A stretch of DNA of 64,000 nt. It comes from Albula goreensis (Eukaryota > Chordata > Actinopteri > Albuliformes > Albulidae). The notes below the pieces were generated by a model. That model saw only the letters and a program-made list of their open reading frames with translations, searched no databases and was not told the origin of the DNA. Both the position numbers and the translations under genes were made by a program. Below, piece by piece: positions 46,873 through 59,121 of this stretch (its first letter is position 1; each line of letters opens with the position of its first letter). Location: NCBI GenBank assembly GCA_022829145.1, contig CM040750.1:38597886-38661885 (forward strand), in the 5' to 3' direction.

Positions 46873-48390
46873 AGGCCCACACTTAGCAATATTTCACCTG
46901 CATAACCTGCATCAGCGTTATTCTGATGTAGAAAAAGGAAACCAAACAGGGTGAACTCTTGACCCGATGGTGTGCAGGAGAGGAGCCAACTGAAACTTGC
47001 CCTTAGTGGAGAGTCAATAAAAACACTTAAGTAGTGTACAATCAAAGGCTGACGTAAACATAGTTATGTAAGGTATAGCCTACCACGAGTACTGTACACA
47101 GGATATGGTCTAGTGCAGGTAAACTGAGTCTCACACAGGCAAACTGTGCTCTACAAGGTACCATCTCACATCTCACAGGTAAACCAAGTTGCACAGGATA
47201 TAGACTCGCACTTGCAAACTGTGTTGCACAGGGTAAACACAGGTAAGAACCCTGTGGACTTCCTCACCTTCTCCAGCTCTACTGTTTCCTGCCTGCATCA
47301 CACTGCAAAGAGCCACACATGGCCAGAGACACACACATACTAACACACACACATGCACACACACACACTCACCCTAAACACACACTAACACATGCACACT
47401 CACTTACACACACTCATACACACTCACACTAACAGACTCACACATACACACACACATTCACACACTCATGCACTCACTACACCCTGCAGTTGTGGCCAGG
47501 CATGCGCACATTAAACAGAAAGCACATCTGAAAGGCGCTGTGTTCAGCGAACACTACAACCCCGGAACTGCCATGTATATATTTATTTTTAAGGCTAAAC
47601 TTTTCGCAGTCCTGCACTTGGCTGGAGAAGTGAATCTCTTTGTTTTACAAAGCCACAAGCCCAGTTGGAGACATCTTTCCATTTCATTTTTTTATGAAGA
47701 CAGTACATTTCCCAGAGAAGAGAATGTGGAAGTGCTAAGATGCTGAGCACAGCACACAGCAGCCAGAACTTCAGCATACTGCACTTTGCACTGTAGCACA
47801 GTGACATAATGTCATATTTATACCATCACACTTTACTCCTCCCTCGAGCACACTCTACTTATCAGCTACGGTCTTCACTCCAGCAAACACTGCAGAGGGA
47901 ACCTCATTCTAACGGCACACAGAGCACAGCTGCAGGTGGTCAGGTGTCAGGGCAGAGGTCACGGCTGCCTCTGTGCCTACAGGCCTCTGATCTGGGCCCC
48001 AAACTTCAACACTGCAACATCCAAACCCAAAGCACAGCTGCATGTTAATGCAAGGAGTCCGTGCAGCTCACAAAGCCAGTCAGACCACACTGAGAGAACC
48101 CTGTGCAGGCCTGGGGGCCAAACAATGACAGTGGTACAAAGGCTCTGGAAAACGTGCAAAGACAGGAAGCTAAACCAGTTTCTTAGTGTACATGATCTGT
48201 TCAGGCTTAGCAAAATGAACTTGTTTAAGGGGGTTTAACCAAGGTTTTTAAACTTCATAAATGGGGTTAAACCAGGTAAACTAGTAAAACACTACTATGC
48301 ACCCATGTTCTGTCATGAGATTATGGGTGCATAGTAGATGGAAATTAGTTTGGAGTTATTTCTAAGCTGATGCAAAGTATTTTTTTTTTT
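46873..48390. other. Mostly unique sequence, no gene seen
   Basis: A CA-rich patch lies at about 47325-47470 and an inverted repeat at 48292-48337. Open frames here have no known content. Confidence 0.45.
48292..48337. repeat. Perfect 15-bp inverted repeat, 16-base loop
   Basis: ctactatgcacccat (48292-48306) and atgggtgcatagtag (48323-48337) are exact reverse complements, giving a stable hairpin on either strand. It sits just upstream of the LINE fragment. Confidence 0.9.
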
Positions 48391-48397
48391 GCACTGA

Positions 48398-48493
48398 GTT
48401 GTCAATGCTTGGAACAGCCTGCCAGGACATGAGACCCCAGAGACCGCTGGAGTGTTGAAGTCCAGGGCTAGCGCAGTGCTGGATGCTCTTTAG
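48398..48493 (+). mobile_element. LINE fragment: last codons of a CR1/L2-like reverse transcriptase ORF
   Basis: The plus strand reads VVNAWNSLPGHETPE, then TAGVL, KSRASAVLDAL and a TAG stop. The pattern VVN-WNSLP...FKSRLD...L-stop is the typical C-terminus of CR1/L2-clade reverse transcriptase proteins. The preceding codons are diverged (an in-frame TGA just before), so it is an old, 5'-truncated copy of which only this tip is recognisable. Confidence 0.7.
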
Positions 48494-48612
48494 CCTGTAA
48501 AAGGCAGGGCTAGCGCAGTGCTGGATGCTCTTTAGCCTGTAAAAGGCAGGGCTAGCGCAGTGCTGGATGCTCTTTAGCCTGTAAAAGGCAGGGCTGGCGC
48601 AGTGCTGAACGG
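48465..48612. repeat. 42-bp tandem repeat seeded in the LINE 3' end, 3.5 copies
   Basis: Copies start at 48465, 48507, 48549 and 48591 (partial). The unit is gggctagcgcagtgctggat followed by gctctttagcctgtaaaagg and ca, and includes the last LINE codons and stop. The first three are virtually identical. Confidence 0.95.
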
Positions 48613-48996
48613 GCTGTTTTCATCAGTGTGGCCACTGATGATGCTCTGAGCTGGCCCGCAGAGCCGTGCGGCACCTAGGAACTGGGCTCTTATTCAGCAC
48701 TGAGCAGAGCTGCGCTGACTGCGCTGGAGCAGGGCTACCCCAGGACTGTGACTTCACTGGACATGTGAGCGCCTGACTGCGCTCCCTGATTCTGTCTGTT
48801 CTGCTTTCCCCAGCAGTGACTGCAGAATGAGGCAACATCAGCTCTGCAAGCACTCTGTGATTCACCTGCGCATTGCACAAAACACAGAATCTAAAAACCA
48901 CCTCAGTGAAACCCTGTGACTCTGCAGGATGTGTGAATATGAGTGTAATGTGAGTGAGTGTGTATGCCTGTGTGTGTGAATGTGTGTATGTGAACA

Positions 48997-49029
<33 letters not shown>

Positions 49030-49639
49030 GTGAGTGAGCGTGCTCGGGGTGCAGGACAGATTTTTGAAGTGGGGGGGATGGATCGGGGTCCCCATTAAAC
49101 TGGGGGGACGAATCCCCCCATCCCCCTGCCATCTGCGCCCTGAGTGTGTGTGTGTGTGTGTGTGTGCGGGTGTGTTTGAGTATGAATGTGTGTAAGTGTG
49201 TGTCCCTCTGCTCTCAGACTCTCCTATAACTGCTAGCACGCAGTGTCTGAGCTCGCCTGTGCGTTGCCAAGTCAAACACTGGATCAAACACTAACCCCAC
49301 CTCGCTCTACCCCTCGCCCCCCAGCCTGAGACTCACATGGGCCACGGGTCTGCAGCCTGCCCCATCTCTGCCAGGCATCATGGGCACCCCCTTCTATAAG
49401 CTGGGGCTGAACAGGCCCCAAACAATACACCAGCCAGCAAGTTCTTCCAGAACATACACACACATAGCCAATGACATTGACACCTGGGTGAGTGGGGGGT
49501 TTGAGGGGAGCGATCGGGGGGAGGGGAAGGCAGCTGTATCTGTACAGCCCCAGTCATACCTCTCACTGGTCCCAGTGCAGCAGGGTAACAGGCTGAGCGG
49601 CCCCACCAGCCCACCCTCAGGGGGCAAACACAGGGAGCT
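48613..49639. other. Mostly unique sequence with GT-rich tracts, no gene seen
   Basis: GT-rich tracts lie at about 48945-49035 and 49141-49205, separated by G-rich unique sequence. No gene supported. Confidence 0.45.
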
Positions 49640-50745
49640 CGGACCTGGGCGGAGCAGAGACACAGCGCAGGGGTTTGGGAGCCTGGGCAGAGCAGAGACC
49701 TCGGCCTGGGCGGAGCAGAGACACAGCGCAGCGGGGTTTGGGAGCTCGACCTGGGCGGAGCAGAGACACAGCGCAGGGGTTTGGGAGCTCGGCCTGGGCA
49801 GAGCAGAGACACAGCGCAGGGGTTTGGGAACTCGGCCTGGGCGGAGCAGAGACACAGCGCAGGGGTTTGGGAGCTCGGCCTGGGCGGAGCAGAGACACAG
49901 CGCAGGGGTTTGGGAGCTCGACCTGGGCGGAGCAGAGACACAGCGCAGGGGTTTGGGAGCTCGGCCTGGGCGGAGCAGAGACACAGCGCAGGGTTTGGGA
50001 GCTCGGCCTGGGCGGAGCAGAGACACAGCGCAGGGGTTTGGGAGCTCGGCCTGGGCAGAGCAGAGACACAGCGCAGGGTTTGGGAGCTCAGCCTGGGGTT
50101 TGGGAGCAGAGACACAGCACAGGGGTTTGGGAGCTCGGCCTGGGCAGAGCAGAGACACAGCGCAGGGGTTTGGGAGCTCGGCCTGGGCGGAGCAGAGACA
50201 CAGCGCAGGGGTTTGGGAGCTCGGCCTGGGCGGAGCAGAGACACAGCGCAGGGGTTTGGGAGCTCGACCTGGGCGGAGCAGAGACACAGCGCAGGGGTTT
50301 GGGAGCTCGGCCTGGGCGGAGCAGAGACACAGCGCAGGGGTTTGGGAGACACAGCTCGACCTGGGCGGAGCAGAGACACAGCGCAGGGGTTTGGGAGCTC
50401 GACCTGGGCGGAGCAGAGACACAGCGCAGGGGTTTGGGAGCTCGGCCTGGGCGGAGCAGAGACACAGCGCAGGGGTTTGGGAGCTCGACCTGGGGGCGGA
50501 GCAGAGACACAGCGCAGGGGTTTGGGAGCTCGGCCTGGGCGGAGCAGAGACACAGCGCAGGGTTTGGGAGGGCTTGGGACCTGGGCGGAGCAGAGACACA
50601 GCGCAGGGGTTTGGGAGCTCGACCTGGGCGGAGCAGAGACACAGCGCAGGGGTTTGGGAGCTCGACCTGGGCGGAGCAGAGACACAGCGCAGGGGTTTGG
50701 GAGCTCGGCCTGGGCGGAGCAGAGACACAGCGCAGGGGTTTGCAC
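49640..50745. repeat. Minisatellite, 43-bp unit, about 25 copies
   Basis: The unit is gcgcaggggtttgggagctc followed by ggcctgggcggagcagagac and aca. Variation is mainly Rac/ggc and gggcRgag. Every frame on both strands is almost free of stops, which explains open frames of 377-568 codons here. Confidence 0.96.
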
Positions 50746-51489
50746 AAGAGCTGCGGGAAATCAGCCTCCGCTGCGCAAACAGACCCGGCGTGACGCTACA
50801 GGGCTGCGTAACGCCAGGTCTGACCTGCAGGGCAGCGACCCCACTCCGGGGGCAGACCAGATCAATACGCCGGCTGCTTCCTGCTGCAGTGACCTGCTGA
50901 AGGCTGTGTTTTAACAGGGAGATGAGTGCCACAGTGACAGAGGTGTTTACAGCCTGGTCCACCTCACACCTCCCAGACACTCTGCTAAGACTCCCGCAAC
51001 ACCAGCGCCCCGCCCTCCACAGCAGCACACCTTCCCAACCGCTCATTAACAGCCACAAGGTCACCCCGCCAAAGTTGCGCAAATTCAACTGCAAACGCAC
51101 AGCTGTGGGCGAGGAGGGTCAAACCTCCTCTGACACGACGTCCTCTTGCCAGCGCGGCAGAGGAACCCTCTGCAAACATGACCGTTGGGAAAACCCCAGC
51201 ATCCACTTATGCAACCTGCGCAGGAGTTCTGGGTAAAATCAGAGAAACGCAGAGCCGCGGTGGGGCTGTCCCGGGCAGGCAGGCTCAGGGCTGGTGGTTT
51301 AAGGCTGAGGTGGAGCTTTGCTGTGGTGATCAGACCTCAGCTCGACTCTGTCCTGTGCCTGGGTTTCACCACCCAAACTCCAGCTTTAGGAGTGATGAGC
51401 AGAGTGCATGAGAAACAACACACATGGAGCAACTCCACAATGCAACACCCACAAACAACACAACACTGAGCAGTGAGCAACACTGAGTA
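50746..51489. other. Unique sequence, no gene seen
   Basis: G/C-rich unique DNA with several open frames but no recognised protein. Confidence 0.45.
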
Positions 51490-51872
51490 AACCTGTTGCT
51501 GTGAGCAGCTCTGTCACTTTGAGCTGCCCTGGCACCTTGAGCAGCTCTGTCACTGTGAGCAGCTCTGTCCCCATGAGCAACTCTGTCACTGTGAGCAGCT
51601 CTGTCCCCATGAGCAGCTCTGTCACAGTGAGCAGTCCTGTTGCTGTGGGCAGCTCTGTCCCAATAAGCAGCCCTGTTGCTGTGAGCAGCTCTGTCCATTT
51701 GAGCAGTCATGTCACTGTGAGCAGCCCTGTTGCTGTGAGCAGCTTTGTCACAGTGAGCAGCTCTGTCGCTGTGAGCAGTCCTGTTGCTGTGGGCAGCTCT
51801 TTCCCAATAAGCAGGCCTGTTGCTGTGAGCAGCTCTGTCCCGATGAGCAGCCCTGCCTCTGTGAGGACGGGG
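51490..51872. repeat. Minisatellite, 18-bp unit, about 21 copies
   Basis: The unit is gagcagctctgtcactgt with variants ccatgagcagc and ctgttgctgt. Confidence 0.95.
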
Positions 51873-52137
51873 GGCTGGGACCCCGCAGTGCAGTACAGAG
51901 GAGATTGAGCCCAGATGGCAGAGCTGGAGCAGAGGTGAGAGAGAGGCGGTACAGTGTTAGGGGCCCTGTGTTTGAAGTGAAGCTCAGCTCGCTCCTCAGC
52001 TATATTTCATTTATAAATACAGTAACAGGGGCCTGATCCACTCTTGGGTTTCTCCACCCACCATCATCAGTCTGTTATGTCACACCTCATTCTGAAAACA
52101 CAATTACATTTAATATAATGTACCAAAACCATGAGCT
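51873..52137. other. Unique sequence
   Basis: Nothing recognised. Confidence 0.4.
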
Positions 52138-52212
<75 letters not shown>

Positions 52213-52220
52213 GTGTGTGA
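52138..52220. repeat. Microsatellite (GT)n, about 38 units
   Basis: A GT run with one GC interruption near the right end. Confidence 0.98.
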
Positions 52221-52794
52221 TTTTTTTCAATCATTTCTGTGATGCACTTCCCCTGTTCACAGTAATTGAAACTGGATTAATTGCTCTCAAGGCCATAAGG
52301 CAAATTTGTGTTAATTTAATTATTTCATGAATTCAGACCAAAACACAAAACAGGTTTAATAACAATACAATGATATCAGTGATTCTTGACAAAAGACAAT
52401 TCACAATATGACAAGAATATGAGGAATTAGGACACTCTGATTGTATATGACAGCAGTACTGGTATGACAGGACTGATACCTCCGCTGTGATTCTCTCTGT
52501 GGGACAGTGTGTGTCTCTATGCCTCCTGCCCTTCTGAGCCCTCAGCGCTACTGCCCCCTGCTGACCAAACTCTTCTTTACAGCCATGAGCTGCCTGCCAC
52601 TTCCCCCCCACAGGCAAACCAACCAATGGACCCTGGCAGAGATGGGACTCTGGCAGAGATGGGACCCCACTCCCCCCAGAGGGAGAGGAAGGGGGTGGGG
52701 GGTTAGGGGGTCTGTAGCACCAGCACACTGACACTGTAACTCACACAGCTGCACTACTGCTACAGCCAAGGAACACATGTGCGCATGCTAAATG

Positions 52795-52799
<5 letters not shown>
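52221..52799. other. Unique sequence, no gene seen
   Basis: The left half is A/T-rich and the right half G/C-rich with GGGGG runs; no gene supported. Confidence 0.45.
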
Positions 52800-52835
<36 letters not shown>

Positions 52836-52980
52836 CAAATGCTCATACATACATTCAAACACACACACACACACACCAAATTCTCATACACACATTCAAA
52901 CACACACACACACACCAAATTCTCATACATACATTCAAACACACACACACACACCAAATTCTCATACATACATTCAAACA

Positions 52981-53014
<34 letters not shown>

Positions 53015-53119
53015 GCAAATGCTCATACATACATTCAAACACACACACACACACCAAATTCTCATACATACATTCAAACACACACACACACACACACACC
53101 AAATTCTCATACATACATT

Positions 53120-53150
<31 letters not shown>
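52800..53150. repeat. Compound (CA)n and 42-50-bp minisatellite, about 8 copies
   Basis: Units of caaattctcatacatacatt plus caaacacacac of varying length; some copies read agcaaatgctc. Confidence 0.95.
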
Positions 53151-54039
53151 GCCTCAGTGCTTACCTCACATGCAGCACACAAGAATGCAATGGACTCATG
53201 AAGTGAACCCAGCGACCCATAATTCAACGGTACAGACTCCACACGCAGTCACCCCACCTTCACACCACTGAAACTAAAGAGAGGATAATAAAGCCATCAT
53301 CCTGTGCTATAACTCTGCCGCTCCAGGTCAGTCTGCACTGGAGAAAAACAGTGCAGGCCGGAGGGGCCTGGAGAACGGGTATGACTTCCCCCCGTGACCA
53401 GCAGAGCTGAGTGGGGGAGACAGCAGCCACATGGTCCGCTGACTTATTAGTTGTGAGTGAGATCAGAACCAGTTTTTCTCTGTTTGGGTTGGCTCGGTAC
53501 AGCTGGAAGAAAACTGATGTAAAACAACAAGACCATTCAACAACTCAGAGCACTAAAAAATTCACTCCCACTAATAGATTAGTCAAGAGACACATCTGAA
53601 ATTTAAATACTGAAAAAAACGAGCTTCCAAGGAACAAACAAATTAGGAGAACAAGAAAGGATGTAATTCAAATGACCTGGATGTGAGGAAAATGGGGGTG
53701 GAGGGAGAGATGGAGCGGGAATTCGTGTGAAGCAGAGGAGACCGCACACAGTCTGGAGAAAGGGGGGGGCAACGCTGGGGTTAGCACAGGAAGCCATAAA
53801 CACAGCTGGGGCCGGCCAGGAGAAAGTGTGCAATTGGGGGTAATGACATCGCAGAGGCCTGAGTCTGCAATCTGGGGAAGGACAATGCTGGGGGGTTGGG
53901 GGGACTCACAGCACATGCTAATGAATTTCAGCTCTGCACTCTAATGTCCACAAAGAAATGGCATGCTGTGAGCACCGCTACCTCCCCTAAACTTCCTCCC
54001 TCTGCCTGTCCTCTGCAGCCCGAAGCAGTGAGAAAGACC
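53151..54039. other. Unique sequence, no gene seen
   Basis: Unique DNA between two arrays. No recognisable coding content. Confidence 0.45.
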
Positions 54040-55396
54040 AGAGACCCGTCACACCAACCAGAGACCTCACACACCAACCAGAGACCCGTCACACCAACCA
54101 GAGACCCATCACACCAACCAGAGACCTCACACACCAACCAGAGCCCCGTCACACCAACCAGAGACCCGTCACACACCAACCAGAGACCCACCAGAGACCC
54201 ACACACCAACCAGAGACCTCACACACCAACCAGAGACCCGTCACACCAACCAGAGACCCGTCACACCAACCAGAGACCTCACACACCAACCAGAGACCTA
54301 ACACACCAACCAGAGACCTCACACACCAACCAGAGACCCGTCACACACCAACCAGAGACCTCACACACCAACCAGAGACCTCACACACCAACCAGAGACC
54401 CCCACACACACCAACCAACCAGAGACCTCACACACCAACCAGAGACCCGTCACACCAGAGAACCAGAGACCCACACACCACCAGAGACCTCCACACCAAC
54501 CAGAGACCTCACACACCAACCAGAGACCCGTCACACACCAACCAGAGACCCGTCACACACCAACCAGAGACCCGTCACACACCAACCAGAGACCCGTCAC
54601 ACACCAACCAGAGACCCGTCACACCAACCAGAGACCTCACACACCAACCAGACCCGTCACACACCAACCAGAGACCTCACACACCAACCAGAGACCCGTC
54701 ACACCAACCAGAGACCCGTCACACACCAACCAGAGACCCGTCACACACCAACCAGAGACCCGTCACACCAACCAGAGACCCCGTCACACACCAACCAGAG
54801 ACCCGTCACACCAACCAGAGACCCGTCACACACCAACCAGAGACCCGTCACACACCAACCAGAGACCCGTCACACACCAACCAGAGACCCGTCACACACC
54901 AACCAGAGACCCGTCACACCAACCAGAGACCCACACCACCAGAGACCCATCACACACCAGAGACCCGTCACACACCAACCAGAGACCCGTCACACACCAA
55001 CCATAGACCCGTCACACCAACCAGAGACCCGTCACACACCAACCCGAGACCCTCACACCAACCAGAGACCTCACACACCAACCAGAGACCCGTCACACAC
55101 CAACCAGAGACCCGTCACACACCAACCAGAGACCCATCACACCAACCAGAGACCCGTCACACCAACCAGAGACCCGTCACACACCAACCAGAGACCTCAC
55201 ACACCAACCAGAGACCCGTCACACACCAACCAGAGACCCGTCACACACCAACCAGAGACCTCACACACCAACCAGAGACCCGTCACACACCAACCAGAGA
55301 CCCGTCACACCAACCAGAGACCCGTCACACACCAACCCGAGACCTCACACACCAACCAGAGACCCGTCACACACCAACCAGAGACCCATCACACAC
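54040..55396. repeat. Minisatellite, 20-25-bp unit, about 57 copies
   Basis: The unit is ccagagacccgtcacacacc followed by aa. Forms cctcacacacc, cccgtcacacc and cccatcacacc alternate. A 505-codon plus frame over it is a repeat product. Confidence 0.96.
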
Positions 55397-56636
55397 CAAC
55401 CAGGGCTGTGTAACTGAGGGGACGGTGGCAGGGCTGTGTAACTGAGGGGACAGAGCCAGGGCTGTGTAAAGGAGGGACAGAGCCAGGGCTGTGTAACTGA
55501 GGGGACAAAGCCAGGGCTGTGTAACTGAGGGGACGGTGGCAGGGCTGTGTAACTGAGGGGACAGAGCCAGGGCTGTGTAACTGAGGGGACGGTGGCAGGG
55601 CTGTGTAACTGAGGGGACAGAGCCAGGGCTGTGTAACTGAGGGGACAGAGCCAGGGCTGTGTAACTGAGGGTACGGTGGCAAGGCTGTGTAACTGAGGGG
55701 ACAGAGCCAGGGCTGTGTAACTGAGGGGACAGAGCCAGGGCTGCGTAACTGAGGGGACGGTGGCAGGGCTGTGTAACTGAGGGGACGGTGGCAGGGCTGT
55801 GTAACTGAGGGACGGTGGCAGGGCTGTGTAACTGAGGGGACAGAGCCAGGGCTGTGTAACTGAGGGTACGGTGGCAGGGCTGTGTAACTGAGGGTACGGT
55901 GGCAGGGCTGTGTAACTGAGGGGACGGTGGCAGGGCTGTGTAACTGAGGGACGGTGGCAGGGCTGTGTAACTGAGGGGACGGAGGCAGGGCTGTGTAACT
56001 GAGGGGACAGAGCCAGGGCTGTGTAACTGAGGGGACAGAGCCAGGGCTGTGTAACTGAGGGTACGGTGGCAGGGCTGTGTAACTGAGGGGGGTGGACAGG
56101 GCTGTGTAACTGAGGGGACAGAGCCAGGGCTGTGTAACTGAGGGACAGAGCCAGGGCTGTGTAACTGAGGGGACAGAGCCAGGGCTGTGTAACTGAGGGG
56201 ACAGAGCCAGGGCTGTGTAACTGAGGGGACGGTGGCAGGGCTGTGTAACTGAGGGGACAGAGCCAGGGCTGTGTAACTGAGGGGACAGAGGCAGGGCTGT
56301 GTAACTGAGGGGACAGAGGCAGGGCTGTGTAACTGAGGGGACAGAGGCAGGGCTGTGTAACTGAGGGGACAGAGCCAGGGCTGTGTAACTTAGGGGACAG
56401 AGGCAGGGCTGTGTAACTTAGGGGACAGAGCCAGGGCTGTGTAACCGAGGGGACAGAGCCAGGGCTGTGTAACTGAGGGGACAGAGCCAGGGCTGTGTAA
56501 CTGAGGGGACGGTGGCAGGGCTGTGTAACCGAGGGGACGGTGGCAGGGCTGTGTAACTGAGGGGACGGTGGCAGGGCTGTGTAACTGAGGGGACAGAGCC
56601 AGGGCTGTGTAACTGAGGGGACAGAGCCAGGGCTGG
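55397..56636. repeat. Minisatellite, 28-bp unit, about 44 copies
   Basis: The unit is ggctgtgtaactgaggggac followed by agagccag or ggtggcag. It starts directly where the previous array ends, without spacer. Confidence 0.96.
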
Positions 56637-57677
56637 GTCTTTCACAGGGCTCTGATCCTGACTAAAACAGCCATAGTAAAGTGAATGGCCTCTATGCTGA
56701 CGCTAAAACAGTCAGATTTTCCTCCCATTACCACAGAGTATTTCTATTTTTGTTTTCATTGTTTTTTTTTGGTTTATTTAATTACATGCGCTTCTGTGCT
56801 GTGTTTTTAAAGTTGCGTTCCAAACTCCCAGTGCTGGCACTGGTTTAATTGGGTTGACTGAGGTTTTGATGGTTTTTTTTAGTGTGTGGGGCCAAACACA
56901 CACAGGCATCCCCATTGATCTCAGCTTGCCACGGCACCAGAGAGGAGTCTTAATCTGTTAAGCTGTGAAACAAAGAGTCAGTATGGAGCACAAGCAGGCC
57001 GTTACAGTCAGTGGCACAGGGTGGAGGAGGGCGCCTTTGCCTGTCAGGGTCTTTCTCTGCAACCTCAACTTTAACACCCCTATTAAGGTTTACTTTGAAA
57101 GCTAAGAGTCAAACGATCAAGGATTAAATCATGGTGGAGTGACTTATTTCCACTGTGGTCCTCTGCAAATCTATCTGTGCCCAAAGACCAGCATACCTCT
57201 TACTGTCACCGCTGACTCAGATCATCTCCTACTGCAGGTCCGGCCCGGGAAATATGCATCTTCACACCGTGCCTAACCTCTTAACCTGAGGAACGCACAG
57301 ACCAACGTCACCTGGATGGGGTGCAGATGGATGGAAGGGAGTAGTGCCAGGGTGGATCCAGGGCTTTTAGAGATCAGTAACTCTGTTTCGCAAACAGGGG
57401 TTTAACTGTGGATAACCACACTCTTCCTGTCATAAGACAGAACAGCACAAATAGCAAAATAATATTAACAAGAAAATACTTATCAATTACAAATCTCATT
57501 TCCTGGAATTTGTAAAAATGTACTCAGTTGTTTTTACTTGAGGTAGAATTTACCACAGGTTGATGTGGGCTGGCAGACATATCCGAAGAATCTTTTTAAA
57601 GAAAGCATAAAGTGCCCGTCCTCTCTATGCTGGAACTCATTACCCCAGGGTTGAGTTCACCGTGCATGGGAGCACAG
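56637..57677. other. Unique sequence, no gene seen
   Basis: A/T-rich on the left with T runs. No gene or element recognised. Confidence 0.45.
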
Positions 57678-58062
57678 CCAGGTTACCCTATCATAGCCTA
57701 TTAGCCAGGGTGCCCTATCAAAGTACCCTTTCATAGCCTATTAGCCAGGGTGCCCTATCAAAGTACCCTTTCATAGCCTATTAGCCAGGGTGCCCTATCA
57801 AAGTACCCTATCATAGCCTATTAGCCAGGGTGCCCTATCAAAGTACCCTATCATAGCCTATTAGCCAGGGTGCCCTATCAAAGTACCCTATCATAGCCTA
57901 TTAGCCAGGGTGGCCTATCAAAGTACCCTACCAGGGTGCCCTATCATAGCCTATTAGCCAGGGTGCCCTATCAAAGTACCCTATCATAGCCTATTAGCCA
58001 GGTTACCCAATCATAGCCTATTAGCCAGGGTGCCCTATCATAGCCTCTTAGCCAGGGTACTC
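57678..58062. repeat. Minisatellite, 40-bp unit, about 9 copies
   Basis: The unit is gggtgccctatcaaagtacc followed by ctatcatagcctattagcca. The last copies are shortened and diverged. Confidence 0.95.
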
Positions 58063-59099
58063 TATCAGGACCTATTAGCTACTGCTGACAATATAGTCTA
58101 TTAATAACCTTTAATTATACACACGCCTGCAAGCAAATCCAGTTTTCATAAGAACGGGAAGACAGGAGCAGCTAAATGATCTGAATGAGCTAAATGGACG
58201 TGTCCGGTCTGCATGTCCAGCGTGAATGTGCCACACAGACGGTCTGGAGCCACGGAAAGGAGACCGGACACAACCCAGCCCACTCCAGCACCACCCAAAT
58301 CAGGGAAATACATCTGGACTTTGTTTCAGAAATACTGTTTCACTGGACTTGGTTATTTTACAGAGATATTAAACTTCCAAAACAGATTAAGAATGGAAAA
58401 AATGGAAACACAATTTTCCTCCAAATGTAAGATATGGAAAATGGCAGCAAGATCTGTCCTTTCCCATGAATCCCTGCAGCTCCCATCATGCTCCATGCCC
58501 AATCAAAGCAGCTTTCCTCTATGGAAAAGTCAGAAAACTTTGGAGAGGCAGGACTCTCTTCCCCAGCCCTGAACTCTTTCCAGAATTCAGGCCTGTGGAG
58601 AAGGACTCCCCCTGCTGGTTGTGAGAGTTCATTGCAGGTTGGGCAGTTCATGTGTCATGCCGACGGTGCATGTTCACTCCGCGAGTTTACGGCTGCCAAA
58701 CCTAAGGTCATCTAAAGGTAATCCAAGATCTTCCCGAATCGGCCGGATCATTTTACCGTTCTAGAATCTTCTGCTGGGCAGTATCTGTGGCGCGCACTTC
58801 TTGCCGTGACACACAAATCATTCATGCCCATTTCTTTACCCGTTACCTGAATTTGCCACAGGACCTGAAGTCCTCAGCGTGTTATTTACAGTGCAGCTCA
58901 GTCAGAGGATATGTAAATGGAAGTTGCTATAGGCATTAAAATGACAGATGATAGCCATCCAAACGGCCCCAGCCCCCCCAGGCACCGCGAGGCGAGGCTG
59001 TACATGAAATGGCTTCGCTGGATTCGCTGCTCAAAGTCCCAATAATACACTTGGGAAACTCCGGTTTGATCTCTGGCCGAAAATGAAAGAACACTACAA
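58063..59099. other. Unique sequence downstream of zdhhc18
   Basis: About 1 kb of unique DNA beyond the zdhhc18 poly(A) site. A 119-codon plus frame (58213-58572) has no recognisable domain. Confidence 0.45.
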
Positions 59100-59115
59100 C
59101 TTCCTTTTCAAGTCT

Positions 59116-59121
59116 TTTATT
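59116..59121 (-). promoter_or_regulatory. zdhhc18: Poly(A) signal AATAAA, probably of zdhhc18
   Basis: On the minus strand the sequence reads aatgtcAATAAAagac. A GU-rich stretch (gttgtagtgttctttc) follows about 20-35 bases downstream. Canonical hexamer plus downstream element makes it the best 3' end for the zdhhc18 transcript in this window. Confidence 0.65.

Noticed and set aside
49380-50900. 506-codon plus frame and the overlapping 568-codon minus frame (49394-51100)
   Set aside because: They lie on a 43-bp tandem array that is open in nearly all frames on both strands; no domain, no splice structure, low-complexity product.
53896-55413. 505-codon plus frame
   Set aside because: It is made of the ccagagacccgtcacacacc array; the peptide is a monotonous HTNQRPVTPTRDP repeat.
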